Source: Alnus glutinosa (taxonomy: Eukaryota; Streptophyta; Magnoliopsida; Fagales; Betulaceae). From it: a stretch of 64,000 bases of DNA. The stretch covers positions 4,358,001 to 4,422,000 of the forward strand of contig NC_084888.1 in the NCBI RefSeq assembly GCF_958979055.1. The letters are read 5' to 3'. The notes below the pieces were generated by a model, which did not search any database, was not told where the DNA came from, and worked only from the letters and a program-made list of their open reading frames with translations. The position numbers and the translations under genes were made by a program. Each line of letters begins with the position of its first letter. Positions within the stretch are counted from its first letter, which is position 1. Shown here one piece after another: positions 1 to 12,700 of this stretch.

Positions 1-2182
1 TAAAGCCACAAACAGATTTAAGCAACATTTTTTTTTAGAACAACAGCATTATAAACAGGTTTATAGTTCATTTTTTTCAAAAGAAAAGAAAAAAAAAAAA
101 AAACAAAAACCATTCTTAAATACACTTAGTAACTTGGACGAGGATCCTCTCCAGTTGCTTTCAACGAAAGAGGAGTTGGTCCTTTATACACAAGGGCAGA
201 ATTGTAATTTTACATGGTTACAATTCTACCCTTTATACACAAGGATTGGCTCCTCTCCGATTAAAAGCAACCGTAAAAGATCCTGATGCTCATAACTTGG
301 CCAGTTGGCCTTGTTTATCCATGCCAATAAAGCTTATGGAAAACAAATACATGTTATGTGTTTCATTTGAGAAATGCTAGAAGTTCTCTTGTTTTATTTT
401 TGAATTCCTTAAAAAATAAAATAACTTTTAAAATTATTATTTAATTAAAATTTAATATCGACCATAAAAGTTATTTTATTTTTAAAAACGAACACAAAAG
501 TGACGAGGGATAAATTTTTAAAATTCTTTCTCCATAGTCAAAAGCTGTGTACAGACGCCCAGGTGTACGCGAGAGTCTGTCTTCCCTCGATCTGAGCCGT
601 CGGATATCCTCGAAATCACAACAAACCGTACTTGATTGTGTTAAAGAAATAAGAACATGCCACGAACTTCCAATACCTTGGGAATATATGATTTTCCTAA
701 AATTCACGGCCCACCAATCAAATCGGGTCAGTCAATTTGACTTGTAAACAATCCTGAGCCGTCGTATCAGCTATATGATGAAAGTTAAGGGGGTTGGCGC
801 ACATCTCAAGGGATCAATCACCCTATCCTCTTGCCACGTCCACATCCAAAATCTGAAACCCTCTATTACTTGCCGTGTGTGGATGTTGATCAACGTTCGT
901 ATGACGTCGATGATGTTGACAATGATACTCTGGTGGTCCCTTCCGTAGGGTGGATACGAGATCTCATTTCCCAATCGGATCCAGACACGTCCTGGTACGG
1001 ATGAAAAGGCTGGCCAAAGATATTGCTAAATATTTGCGACATTATTTTTGTGTCTAGTTAAGGTGACGTTTTGGTCGGACAAGACTGTGATGGAGATGAT
1101 AAGATGGTGATCAATTGTCTGTTTCTCTCACCCCCTTAAGATAACAGGAGTAATTCTACAACAAGAAGAATTAGACATAACCAGTCACATTGGATCAAAC
1201 TAGCATATAAATCATTTATTATTCAAACACCATCAAATATCTCTTCATCTTATTTTCAAATTAAGAGAAGAAAGAGTCAAAGACCATTGAAATTAGAGAT
1301 ATGTTCTTTTTTTTTCTGATCATGGAAGGCTGAATTCATGGGCATTTGAAGCCCCAAGAACGTAGGAAAATGCAGAATATTATATGATAGAAAAATGGGA
1401 ATCCTTTTGAATAATCTGATGCTACAAAAATGGTTGAACTAGACAATCTTGTTAGTATTCTCTGAGAAAATAACAATTTGTGCTCCTTAACATAGATAAT
1501 GAGAAACCAATTAATCCAGACTTGTTGCACCCATCGGATCGACATTCTTTAGTAGCAAATATTAAAGAAACAGAGATGAAAGGAGTGTAAATTCTCATCT
1601 GACACCCATTGGAAATGGAAGGGAAGATGACAAAAGTTCTTTCTGCAAGACAAGAGATCAGAGAAAACCATTTCCTCTGATTCAAACTTGGGACAGAAAT
1701 CCCTTTCAGTACGGATCCCAGGAAAAAATTAAGCAAATAAAACTTGCTGCATATGGTACGGATTAAGCATGAAGGGTCAAACGATCAAAAACGTTAAAAA
1801 TGAATAAAAAATTCACACAGAAAAATGCTAGTTGAGCCTCACCTGACACAAGCAAAGCTTTTTTCTTTTTTCTTTTTTTCTTTTTTTAACATTTTGACAG
1901 CCCCGGCCATCCCGTAAAAGAACATTGTCAGAGACCTCGGTTAGAATCTGAAGCACTTTACACCCCACTCGCTCTGATGGCGCGTCTACTTTGGCTTTCA
2001 TCATTTTCGGAGTATAAACCCGCCCACAATTTCCCAAGTCATGCACACACAACACAAACACACGCACACACATACAGTCCCTGTTTCTGCTAAGCACATC
2101 ACTTTGGTTTTTACAAAGACAAAGCAGCAGACGCAACAAATCCAAGAAAACCAAAACTGAATCAAAGCCCATAACCAAAACA
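1..2182. other. AT-rich upstream region without a recognised gene
   Basis: No reading frame here resembles a known protein, and the short open frames lack splice-compatible neighbours. The stretch between about 366 and 515 can fold back on itself: a left arm near 380-430 is an imperfect inverted copy of a right arm near 465-510, which looks like a decayed snap-back MITE. The rest is the probable upstream and promoter region of the bHLH gene. I see no convincing TATA box. Confidence 0.5.
366..515. repeat. Decayed snap-back MITE-like inverted repeat
   Basis: The left arm (about 380-430) and right arm (about 465-510) are imperfect inverted copies sharing a core around AAAATAAAATAACTTTT. A similar arm, with TCACTTTTGTGTCC next to an AAAATAAGGTGACTTT-like stretch, is seen near 43990-44115, so this looks like a dispersed family. 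No clean target duplication was found. Confidence 0.4.
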
Positions 2183-2212
2183 ATCTCTCTTTCTCTCTCT
2201 CTCTCTCTCTCT
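2183..2212 (+). repeat. CT microsatellite in the 5' leader of the bHLH gene
   Basis: An almost pure (CT)n run ends about 30 bases before the start codon at 2243, so it probably lies in the 5' untranslated leader. CT/GA repeats in leaders are common in plants. The polymerase alpha gene in this window has the same arrangement on the other strand. Confidence 0.8.
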
Positions 2213-2242
2213 GAGAGCCAAAAGACCCAGAAAGGGAAAGTA

Positions 2243-5200
2243 ATGGGGGATGATATGTATGAATATGGCAAACAATACTGTTCATCTTCTGCTTCAGCTC
2301 CAGCTCCAGCTCCAGCTCCAGCTCATCAGCCACGGCTTCCTTCGTCTTCTTCTACTTCAGACGAAATCTCGCTTTTTGTTCATCAAATCCTTCTGGGTTC
2401 ATCTTCATCTTCGCCTTCGTCTTCTCTGATGGGGCACACGGGTGAACGAGCACAGCTCTACAACTCCAAAGTTTTTCCGGGAAATCCTGACCTTTCATGC
2501 CGATCAGCGCTCGTCCAGGATGGGATCTCGGGCCTTGACTCCTCCAGTGGAGTGAGCACCACTGGCTCCGGTGTTTTCCTCTCCAATGTGTCCACCTCTT
2601 CGCTTGGAGCGAGTGAGAATGAGACTGACGAGTATGATTGTGAAAGCGAGGTGATTGTACTTTTGATTAAAGTTTGGACTTTTCTGTTTGTTTGGTTGCT
2701 GAGAAAATGTGGGAAAAAAGTTAATAAATTTTTATGTGTCGTTCTTTGATCGGCTTGAGAAAGGTGGGATCTTTGCTCAGAGATGTGTAAATGCATTTCA
2801 TTGGAATAGTAAAGTTTCTGAACTTTCTGGGAATACGATGTCGTGCTGGTTATAGAGTTTTGCGTGTCTGTTAGTGCTTCGTTTGGTCACTGAGAAAATG
2901 TGGGGAAAGCAGAGAAATTAGCGATTCTTGATCTTTTCATAATTTGGGACTTGAGGAAAGTGTATGGCTCAAAATTGGCTTAGAGAGTTGACCGGGTTTT
3001 TAGTTTATAGGAATTTCAACCAAGAGAACATAAAAATTCAAAGGGTTATATTTCAGAATTTTGCTTGCGCCTCTGCAAACAAACAGAGGACTAAAAAAAT
3101 GTTTTTTTTTTTAAATTATTTTTTGCTCTAAGCCATTGGTGATTTCTAAACATAGGAGGGTCTTGAAACGTTGGTGGAAGATGCGTCCGCGAGGCCGGTT
3201 CCTCCCCGTGGTTCATCAAAGAGAAGCAGAGCTGCGGAAGTTCATAACTTGTCTGAAAAGGTTGGCGTGCGTTTAACGATCTACTTCTGAATTTCTGATC
3301 TGGTAGTTTTAAATCTTGTTTACTTTCCCTTATGTTATGTTTCTGGGTTTTGATGTGTGGGGTTGTTGGACAGAGAAGGAGGAGCAGGATTAATGAGAAA
3401 ATGAAAGCATTGCAGAATTTGATTCCAAATTCTAACAAGGTACACAAACACAGATGCAACAAACTTTGTCCTTTATAAGGCTTGGTAGGTTCCAATTTAT
3501 GAGAGTCATTTCGGCTATTGAATTGAATGGTTTTTTTTTTTCCCGGCAGACAGATAAGGCTTCAATGCTTGATGAGGCTATTGAATACCTAAAGCAGCTT
3601 CAGCTTCAAGTACAGGTTTGTGGATCTCTGTAAAAAAACCTGATTCCGTTGTCTACAGAGGCTTCATAGTGCCTTTCCAGTCTTCCTGTTGTTCCATGCA
3701 TATCTTAGAACTCTTAGGTTATGTTTGGTACTTGGAATAGCTATTCTAATTGAAAAAATGAATAGCTTTTAGTAGGAATGGAAGAATGTTGAATATAATA
3801 GCCTTGATGTTAGTATATAATGAGTATTTTAACACTTGGAATAGCTATTCTCATCGCCCACGACGAAATGACTATTCCTTAAATTGAGGAATAGTATTCC
3901 TCTAATGGGCAATAGAAATGGCTATTCCAAAACTCTTCATTTTATTGTTTTCAATAAAAACTCTTCATTTTCTTAATAGAATAGCTATTCCACGTATCAA
4001 ACGCAACCTTAATGTTGAAAACATATATTGAGTTGGTGTGTAAAAGTTTACGCCCATTTCATATGCTATATAGTGGAAGTATTTTGGATGTAAGTTCGTC
4101 CAATATTTGTGTCATTGTGTGATAGCAAAACTAGATCCCAATCGTGAAAGCTAAAAAGAAAGTCAAATAACCACACAAGCCACATGATTTATGTGTTTCC
4201 CTATGAATTTACATCCATGGGAGAGAGTAGATGAATCCAATAAATAAGTGCACATTATCACAGAGACTCTCACTAGGTTTTCTTATATTCAAATTTCTAA
4301 GTTCCCAATGGCTCCAAGGAAAGCTTCCAAAACAGTTATGAGTCCAACGTGGTAATAATAAAGAGATTTTGACAATTTTCTATATAATAAGGGACATTAT
4401 TGAAGCCTTCATCCCCCTCAATCCTGGCGTTGGAAAGGTTGGGAACTAATCCTTTTGAAAGTGTTTTTGCAAAAGTAGAGACAATGTATGACAAGCTTTT
4501 GCCCTGCAACACCTCTCTCCCCCCCCCCCCCCCCAAAAAAAAAAAGCAGGTTTCTTTCTCTTGTTCTTAATATAAATTTTGAATTAATCTGTGCTAATTT
4601 CTTCAGAGGTTGATAAAGACAACATCTTGGAGATTGCAATTGCTAGGTAGCATGGCATCGTCACGCCATCATGGTCAATTGCAGATAATTTAAAATTGAT
4701 GCAATCTCACACAAAAAACCTTCCAAACTCTTTGATAACCTATCAACAGCCTTGTTGACGTAGTACTTGGTTATCTTCCTCTCTTAAGCTGAGTATAGCT
4801 GATTCCTAATTCTGTCAGTTAGCTTTTTTTCTGAAGAATAAAGAGACTGAGAACTGTTGGCCTTTATATGTCCAACATAGTTCTTTCAATAACTTGCAGA
4901 TATCCACTGCCACAAATGTTTTGTCAGTTTGAAAGAACTACATAGTTTAATAATTCTTGAAGTTAATTTTGTATTATATACTTTTTCCACTATTAAATGC
5001 AATGACTGAAGCCAACCGAGAAATATGTGATAAAAGATTTCAAGATCCAAATTACTTGTGAGATGTTCCAATTAAAAATAAATTTTCAGCGGAATCTACT
5101 GGAAGCTTAAATTATGCTTAATTGCTGAGCCCTAATGCTGCTTGAGTTGGGTGATATCTTGTCTCCTTGTATGCAAATCTCAATTTAAGGCTTGTTCCTC

Positions 5201-6093
5201 TGCAAAAATAAAAATAAAAAATGATGCCAAAACATAGTGTTGACAGCATTCTGATTTGTTTACATTGTGATCCACATTTCAGATGTTATCAATGAGAAAC
5301 GGCTTGAGTTTGCATCCTATGTGCTTGCCAGGGGCTTTGCAGCCTATCCAATTCCCCCAAATGAGAATGGACCTTGGTGAGGAATATAGACCTCTGCATC
5401 TGAACATGACAGGCACACATAATTTGAACAAAGAAACGCCATTGCATGATGTGTTTGCTCTACCCAACCAATGCACTGCATCAAACCAGCCATCTGTTTC
5501 CAATATGTCAAATATAATCAATTCAGAAACCCCATTTGGGTTGGAATCTTCATTCCAGGCTCATTTAGGACCCTTTCAGCTGCATGCATCTTCCGAGGTA
5601 AGTTAAAACCTCCTTGAATAAGGCATACAAGATCAAGGAAATGATACTAGCCATTTTACATTTGTTGAACTTGAAGGAGATCTGCAGGGGAGACATTTTG
5701 CGGCATCAGCAATCAAATGTAAACCATCTTGATACTAATCCTTTAGGTGAGTCCCCAGGCCTCATGTTTTAATCGTTCAGTTAATCAATATGCTTGCAGC
5801 ATCTGAGTGCCAGATCCAAGAGGTTATTATCTATAACAGATTTTCACCTGTGCAGTATTCTTAAGCCCTTGGTCTGACATGTAAAATTTTTGGTGAATCT
5901 GAAATGTAATTGTTTTTTGAAAGAAATTGAAATGGGAGCCAGTGCAACAGTGTCACTTCCCTTCAATACGCAAGCATCTGATCTAAAGGACAGCAGTTCT
6001 CTAGAAACATGCATTCCGGGAAGAGACCAGTCAGAAGATGTGCTTCTAAAGAATATAGAACACAACCTTATACTCACGCCACATTTAAGGTGA
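2243..6093 (+). CDS. SPT: SPATULA-like bHLH transcription factor
   Basis: Seven exons join in phase: 2243-2650, 3156-3260, 3374-3439, 3550-3615, 5283-5597, 5677-5746, 5924-6093, giving about 399 residues. Arabidopsis SPATULA has 373. Near the N terminus DEISLFVHQIL matches the conserved SPT helix; an acidic stretch NETDEYDCESEEG precedes the bHLH. The bHLH runs from about residue 158 to 217 over exons 2-5. Its basic region has the G-box-binding triad H166, E170, R174 (VHNLSEKRRR), followed by helix 1 (INEKMKALQNLIPNS), loop, and helix 2 (KASMLDEAIEYLKQLQLQVQ). SPT-family proteins are nuclear regulators of carpel margin, style and fruit development and of light and temperature responses. The related ALCATRAZ is much shorter, so SPT is preferred. 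Residues 18-27 are an Ala-Pro run encoded by a hexanucleotide repeat. The joins of exons 6 and 7 are the least certain part. Confidence 0.92.
3717..4008. mobile_element. Harbinger/Tourist-like MITE in bHLH intron 4
   Basis: The 292-bp element has terminal inverted repeats of about 30 bp: the left end reads GGTTATGTTTGGTACTTGG and the inverted right end GGTTGCGTTTGATACGTGG, both continuing into AATAGCTATTC. It is flanked by TTA (3714-3716 and 4009-4011), the usual 3-bp target duplication of PIF/Harbinger elements. It has no coding capacity. It sits in the 1.67-kb intron between exons 4 and 5. Confidence 0.78.
4519..4545. repeat. C16-A11 homopolymer junction
   Basis: Sixteen C residues are followed directly by eleven A residues, inside intron 4 of the bHLH gene. 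On the other strand this is a T-tract followed by a G-tract, the same arrangement as at 33201-33237. Confidence 0.9.
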
Positions 6094-9000
6094 ATATATT
6101 TCGATTCATTTTATCTCGTCTTTTTTAATATGCATGGTATTGGTACCAAGCGACCACCGCGTACCACATAGGCCTAAGCCATGGTACCAAATACTGTAAC
6201 TTAGTTCTTTGTGGTAAGGGAATGTAAACGTGAAAATCATGTTTGTGTACAAATTGTAGCTTGACTCACACTATAGTTAATCTGGACTTTTCTAAAAGGA
6301 CCCAAATGTGTTTCTTTTGAAATGGAAGTACAAAATGTTTTCTTCATACTTTATTTCTAAAAGAAAATTTGAAAATCATGTTTGTAGAAATGGTGAGTCA
6401 AATTACATTTGTAAATGTAACGCATGCTAATTTTCATTTCGTAACAGTGCCATTGCGAAATCGTGTTGATAAAGATATTTTCTTATTCACATAAGCTTTG
6501 TATCAAACCAGCATACACCCAGGAAGAAGTGCCCCCAATGAAGATGTCAAGAGGGAAAGACCAGAATTTTGAAGTTTGCTAAACTGTGTGACGCTCTTTA
6601 ACTATTTGAATATGGTGCATGTAGCTTCAACTTCTACTACCTTTTGTAATTCTTCATACTGCTTAGGAGAGGATCCGATAATTTTAACTTTTTTATCTCA
6701 AGCTGAGCTGCGATTGAGCAGAGAATTTGTCTCATCAATGCATTGGGCAATGTTATAGAACTACTGGTGCAAAATGGGAGATGATCCATGTGTTTCTCCT
6801 CGCTAAACCACCTCACCAAAATGGTAACTGATCGTGAGTTTGGAAGTGGAATAACTGATATCTGAAAAGTTATTTTGATACAATGTCTTGACAATCAAAT
6901 ATAGTTTTTACTGCAACATTTTCATGACTGATTGATAAGAACCAACAATATTTTCTTTTAAAAGTCATATAACCAACCTTTACCCAAGTGGATGTGCACT
7001 TGTGTTTCTTGTAACAAAGGGATTTGGTAAGCAACTTTGGCTTGCCAGGTGATGTAGTGATGTGTTGCGGGTGGCAAGATAGACATTAATGCAGCAAGTG
7101 GATAAGAAGTGCTGAGGAAGGCAATAGAATAACGCTTCTAGCTATCCTATTTTATCTTATCTTGTCATCATTTAGCTCCAAGTCCTTTCCTTATCTTTCG
7201 TTAGTTAGCTCTTATCCTTATCACTAGCTATTTTTCACAAATCATCTTAGGAAGATGAGTTGGAGCTCTATTGTAGTGTGGTTTATTTCTGGAAGAGCCA
7301 TAGAACGAATGGAGACAAAATTGGAGGAAATGGGCGGTGCAATCAACGGAATGTTGGTCAAAGAAAACCAAAAACCATACAATCCAAACGTTCTGAGAAG
7401 CCCCAAACAATGCCATCTCCACGTTCGTTTTCATTTGGGAATATCTGGGGTTGGTGCGGGGCTATGAATTTGAAAAAAAAAATTACCGTTAAGAAAATAT
7501 AAATTTTATAAAATATAATCGTTAGAGATTTGGAGAGAACAAAGAAATTTTTGAAAAACAATATTTAAATGTAATAGTGAAAGTGAATAGTTAAAATGCT
7601 GAGTTGATGAATTAGCTTTGAAAAAGTGAATAATTAAAATAGAGAAATATGAATTTATTTTTTTTTTAGCTATTTTGACTAATAAGTTTGCTAAGGCTGC
7701 TGTGAGAAAGATGAGTTGGAGCTCCATTGCATGGTGGCTTATTTAAAGACACTTAATCCATAAATAAAATCATATTGAGAATACACTTGAAGGAGACCCA
7801 AATTCCCTCAAAGAATACCCTTGAGAAATCAAGCACATGATGTTTTTATGTTTTTTCATGATTCGACAGCTTTGTCAAATGCCAAATTTGAAATCGAGAA
7901 TTGCATGAAAAACAAACCTCAAAGTAGTCTCAATTTCATAGATTTTTTTTTTTTTTTTTTTTTTTGGTATGTACTTCAGAAATGATCTACAAATAACGAC
8001 AAAAAACATAATCAAATACAAGCAACTCAACTGAAAAACTTAAATTAGATAGACAACTAGCACCTCACTACATCAGAGAAAAAACAAGAATATGAAAGTG
8101 GGAACACAGTCAAGGAAGGCAATGGCCCAATATGATAGATGAAACCATCATGAGTAAGAAAACCTTATGTAACTCAACTCTTAACCAATTTTCAAGAAAA
8201 CTAGAGAGACTAAGAAGAAAAAACATAATGGAAGCGAGATCTCCTTTTAAGACGGTAAGTCTGAAGTAAAACTGTATCAAATTAGGGAGAAGCTCATATT
8301 TGGAACAACAGTAACAGTGCGCATTTGAGGGGAGGCACGCGGAGGCCAATCACATGTGTGAGAGGACCACACGTCGGCACGTGAGAATCATGCACAGACA
8401 TGGAGGGAAGGAGGTGTTGGGGAGTAGAGTGGTGGAGGACGACAGTGGTGTAACGTGTGGGCGGTAAGGGTAGACTGAGGAGAGCATACCTAGCTTGTAA
8501 GGCATGAGCATTTTATCATTTTTATGCCTGGGTCAGTTCAACAAGAATAAAGCTAAAAAGAATATGAATTTGTGCCCCCTAATGTGCCTCGGCCGTCCTA
8601 GTAAATGCATGTTAAGGGCTTAATTATTGATCTTAAAAGTCTTAGAACCGTTGGATATTGATTTAATAAATCTTAAATCTTAACCCTTAAGATTGTAAGG
8701 ATATGTGTTCTAAGTATTTATCCCTTTTATGAGGCGAATCCACTATTTTTTTTTTTTTTAGCTATTTGCAGAGCTCTGGGCCTGGCATATTCCTCTTCTT
8801 GTTCAATGCAAGATTATAGTAGATGTCTTCACGAGGAAAAGAAAGTGTTTTTCTTAAACTAATTATTGTTATACCCCAAAAGACAACCACTACTTCAACT
8901 TACAATTTTATTTTATTTTATTTTTTTTGAAAAAAAAAAAAAAAAGAGTGGAGAAAATTATTTTAATTGGTCTATTAAACTAATATCTATCACGTAATTG

Positions 9001-9720
9001 TCACATGCATTTATAATAAAATTAACTAAGTGGGTGCATTTTTAAAAATGAATTTTGAAATTCCGCATTCTAAGAACAAAAATCAATTTAATAGATCGAA
9101 TTAAAAGAATTTACTCCAAAATTTTGTGGGTAGAGAGTAGCAACCTTTTGGAAAGTGCTATCTCATTCGTGAGGCACACATTCGTTTATTTGTGTGAGGG
9201 CCTATTAAGGAAAATGTTGCTGAAATTCAATGGTCAAAACGTTTCGAAATCAGGTTCAGTCCAATTCAACCAAGGAAGGAGCATGGCATCTACTAAATTC
9301 AAATTGTTCAATCTGAATCATCTAATTGTGCAGGAAAAAAACGTGGATCACATAGCTCGATTCAGTACGTGAATGACGGACGGGCTTCAGTTTCCAAATG
9401 CGTATCAAACGGATACAAAGGACCAAGAATGTGGAATATGTCTAAATAAATCGATGTTAATAGTGAATTGAAACTGAAAATGTCTAAATAAATCGTTATA
9501 ACTAAATATTCGAGAACAAAAAAAAATGAGCCATGGAATAAATTTGACAAAAATGAAGAAGAAAAAGAGGCATTATATATTATTAATAGAAAGAAAACGC
9601 ATCGTTTACGGAATGGTCCAAGTAGTCTCTCCCTGAACCCCAGGACACGACCCTTGTCCCTCTGTTTCGTGGTTCTTGCCTTCGTGACCCTCTCGCTCGC
9701 TTTTACAGTCCGAATACTAC
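6094..9720. other. Intergenic region between bHLH and NAPRT genes
   Basis: No supported gene. The first few hundred bases are presumably the bHLH 3' untranslated region. The 15-mer GATGAGTTGGAGCTC occurs at 7254-7268 and again at 7710-7724, each followed by similar sequence (YATTG, then GTGG.TTATTT). The DNA between is AT-rich, so this may be a small repeat or MITE. T-rich and A-rich tracts lie at about 7950-7974, 8747-8759 and 8931-8945. Confidence 0.5.
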
Positions 9721-9721
9721 G

Positions 9722-9730
9722 TATATATAA
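9722..9730 (+). promoter_or_regulatory. Probable TATA box of the NAPRT gene
   Basis: TATATATAA lies 67 bases upstream of the NAPRT start codon, a suitable distance for a short leader of roughly 30-40 bases. This is based on position and motif only. Confidence 0.45.
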
Positions 9731-9796
9731 TCGCATAGCTAATCCAAACAACAACAACAACAACAATAACCAAACCCTAGGAATTGGAAGAAGAGA

Positions 9797-12700
9797 ATGG
9801 AGGCGAAAGAGAACGGTCCGAATGTGAAGCACTCCGGTCGGGGGCGGGTCCTGGACGGGCCAACCAACCCGATGGTCACGCCTCTGCTCACGGATCTCTA
9901 CCAGTTCACCATGGCTTACGCCTACTGGAAAGCCGGAAAACACCACGAACGAGCTGTGTGAGTTTTTGTTTTCGTTTTTCCTATTATGCTCTGTTTGGTT
10001 CCCGGGAAAATTCATAGGAATTGTCGTGCAATGAAAAAAGGTTGTCAATATGTTTGTTTTGTTGTCGGTTTAATTCTATTCAGTTTTGTTGATTGTGGAA
10101 GAGAGTTTAAGCATTTCCTAACCTCTGTTCCAGTAGTGATAAACCCATCATTTTGTTAACTATGCGTTGATATTCACCTTGTATTACTTTCAAAATACTT
10201 AGGAATTTCAAGGTACCCAATGATTTTGGCCTCTTATGAATGGTTATGGTTGCAAATGTTCTGTTTGGCTCGGCTATGCCTTGTTGTGTAGCTGGTCGAG
10301 TTTTTCGACTCTTACGTTGAAAAGCCTTTGGAGGTCCTCTGATGGTTTCTTTATAATTTAAGTCCATTTTATGTTAGCGCCAGTGGGAAATGAGTTGTTT
10401 TGAAAGTATGTAATAAAGGTGTTCATCTTTCTGTGTTATAAAAAGACATGTTGAATGTTGTGCTCAAATTGTCGAAACTTCTTTTTTCCCCACTCTGGTT
10501 AATTCCGGATTGATTTGTAAGTGAACTATGGCATCTAATTTGGTTAATTACAGGTAATAAAAAGACATGTGCCATGCCATATGCTTCGTCCCTAAGCTGC
10601 TAATTTTGTTGCTTCCATATAGTGTAGCTACTTTTAAGAAGTCGAATGTGCTGTCTACTTGTTTAAGAAGTTTCTATTCGTCTAATTTGTAAAATTTTAC
10701 TTCAGGTTTGATTTATATTTTCGGAAGAACCCCTTTGGCGGTGAATATACAATCTTTGCTGGCTTAGAAGAATGCATAAGATTCATTGCTAATTTCAAGT
10801 TCACAGAGGAGGAGATCTCTTTTGTCCGTGAATCCTTGCCTTCTTCATGTGAGGTAAACAGAATTATTGACTTCATTCGTTGTAATAATATTCTGATCTT
10901 TAGTGCAGGAGAGGTAGCCATATGGCTCTTTCAATAATGAGAACAACAATTATTACACACATGTTAACCTTTATAGTTAATACATATAAAAACGCTCCCC
11001 CCCAACAAAAAAAAAAAAAAAAAAAAAAAAAACACATACAAAGTCAGCTGTGCAAAATTAATATCTTGTACATGACATTAACATACATTGATCAATGTGC
11101 TGAAGGATTTTTTATTCTTTTTTTTTTTCAAAAAGTAGAATGCATTAAAAAAATTTAATACGCATGGTATTACCTGGGTTTTACATAAATTTGTGTGTAA
11201 ACAACATAAATGTTTGTTAATGTTCTCCCAAATCATATGTGAGAAGGAAGAACTCTGTCCTAGTAGTGCTAAAAGTTTCTGCCTAATCTTTATTGGATTT
11301 TGCTACTTGTCTATGGTAGTTTTGTGATGCTATTTGGGGTTGTAATGCTCTGAAAGGGCTTTGGACGTAAACCTGTTAGTTGAGGAAATTAAGTGATGGC
11401 CAGGAGAAGCTTTACCATGAACTATTTCAGCTTTCTAACTGTTTATGTTCTTCATCTTTGCAACTCATTTTATTAATTTGTTTTTTATTCTCAAGAATTA
11501 TAATATGGAATTAGGTGAATTGCCAGAGTATAGGAAAAGAACTCAAAATTGAAGATTGAAATTCATGTTCTTTCTGGCAGTAGTTTCAAAATGCTTTTTT
11601 GAATATTGTGGTTCTCTTTGTTTAGTCCGTGAATCATACCTACAAAATAAATTGTTGACTAATCCATTTTTTTTTTATAAACTATAGGAGGGATTCTACA
11701 ACTATCTTAGAGGAATCGACTGTTCTGATGTTGAAGTGTATTCTGTTTCAGAGGGTTCAGTTGTTTTCCCAAAGGTCCCATTGCTAAGAATTGAAGGGCC
11801 GATTGCTGTGAGTACCATCAAACTGGTTTTTCTCCACATTTTGTTAATTTCCTTCTTAAATGAATGTCATGTTTCAATGTTGCTTTGTTTTCAAGACTAA
11901 CATCTTACATAATATCGTGCAAATATGTCTGTTTCAGGTGGTTCAATTGCTGGAAACTCCATTTGTGAATCTTATTAATTATGCATCATTAGTAGCTACC
12001 AATGCTGCAAGGCATCGATTTGTTGCTGGAAAATCTAAAATGCTTCTTGAGTTTGGGCTTCGACGAGCTCAGGTTGCTCATTTGTTTTTCTTCATTTTGA
12101 AGTGTTCATCTGTGTTTATCTTCATGAGAATGATGTCTCCATTTTATATGTAGGGACCTGATGGTGGAATAGGGGCATCAAAGTACTGCTACATTGGGGG
12201 GTTTGATGCAACAAGGTAGTACCGGTTGAAAATATCACTTGTTGAATTTTCAGCTGCAATATTTTTTTTTATCAATATATGTGTTTCCCATAGCTCAAAT
12301 TTAGTAGGATTCTGCTTCTTTTATATACCGTCTAAGGTATATGTTAATGATGCAGTAGCATTGCTTGTCTATGCTAAGTTTCATTCACATAGCACTTCTA
12401 CATCCTAAATTGAGTCCTAAAATCGTAAAGAATAAATTTGGTTATAAGTGCATGTGTCAAGCATCATTGTTTTTTATTATATTCTAATGGAGTGTTTGAG
12501 TCCGTCATCATGAACTACATTTGATATAATTATTGAGAAGTATCTGATTATAAAGACAGGACAACTTTTGGGTTTACCTATGCTTGTGGATATGGTGGTT
12601 CTTAGAACCCATTAAGGGAAATGTGAATTCCTTCTGTTCCTGACTTAAAACATATATGGTTCGTGTAACTGGGTATATTGTGGTTGGCTGAAACGGTGAT

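Noticed and set aside
9362-10048. 228-codon open frame on the - strand
   Set aside because: It overlaps NAPRT exon 1 in antisense and has no recognisable domain; only the + strand gives a conserved protein.
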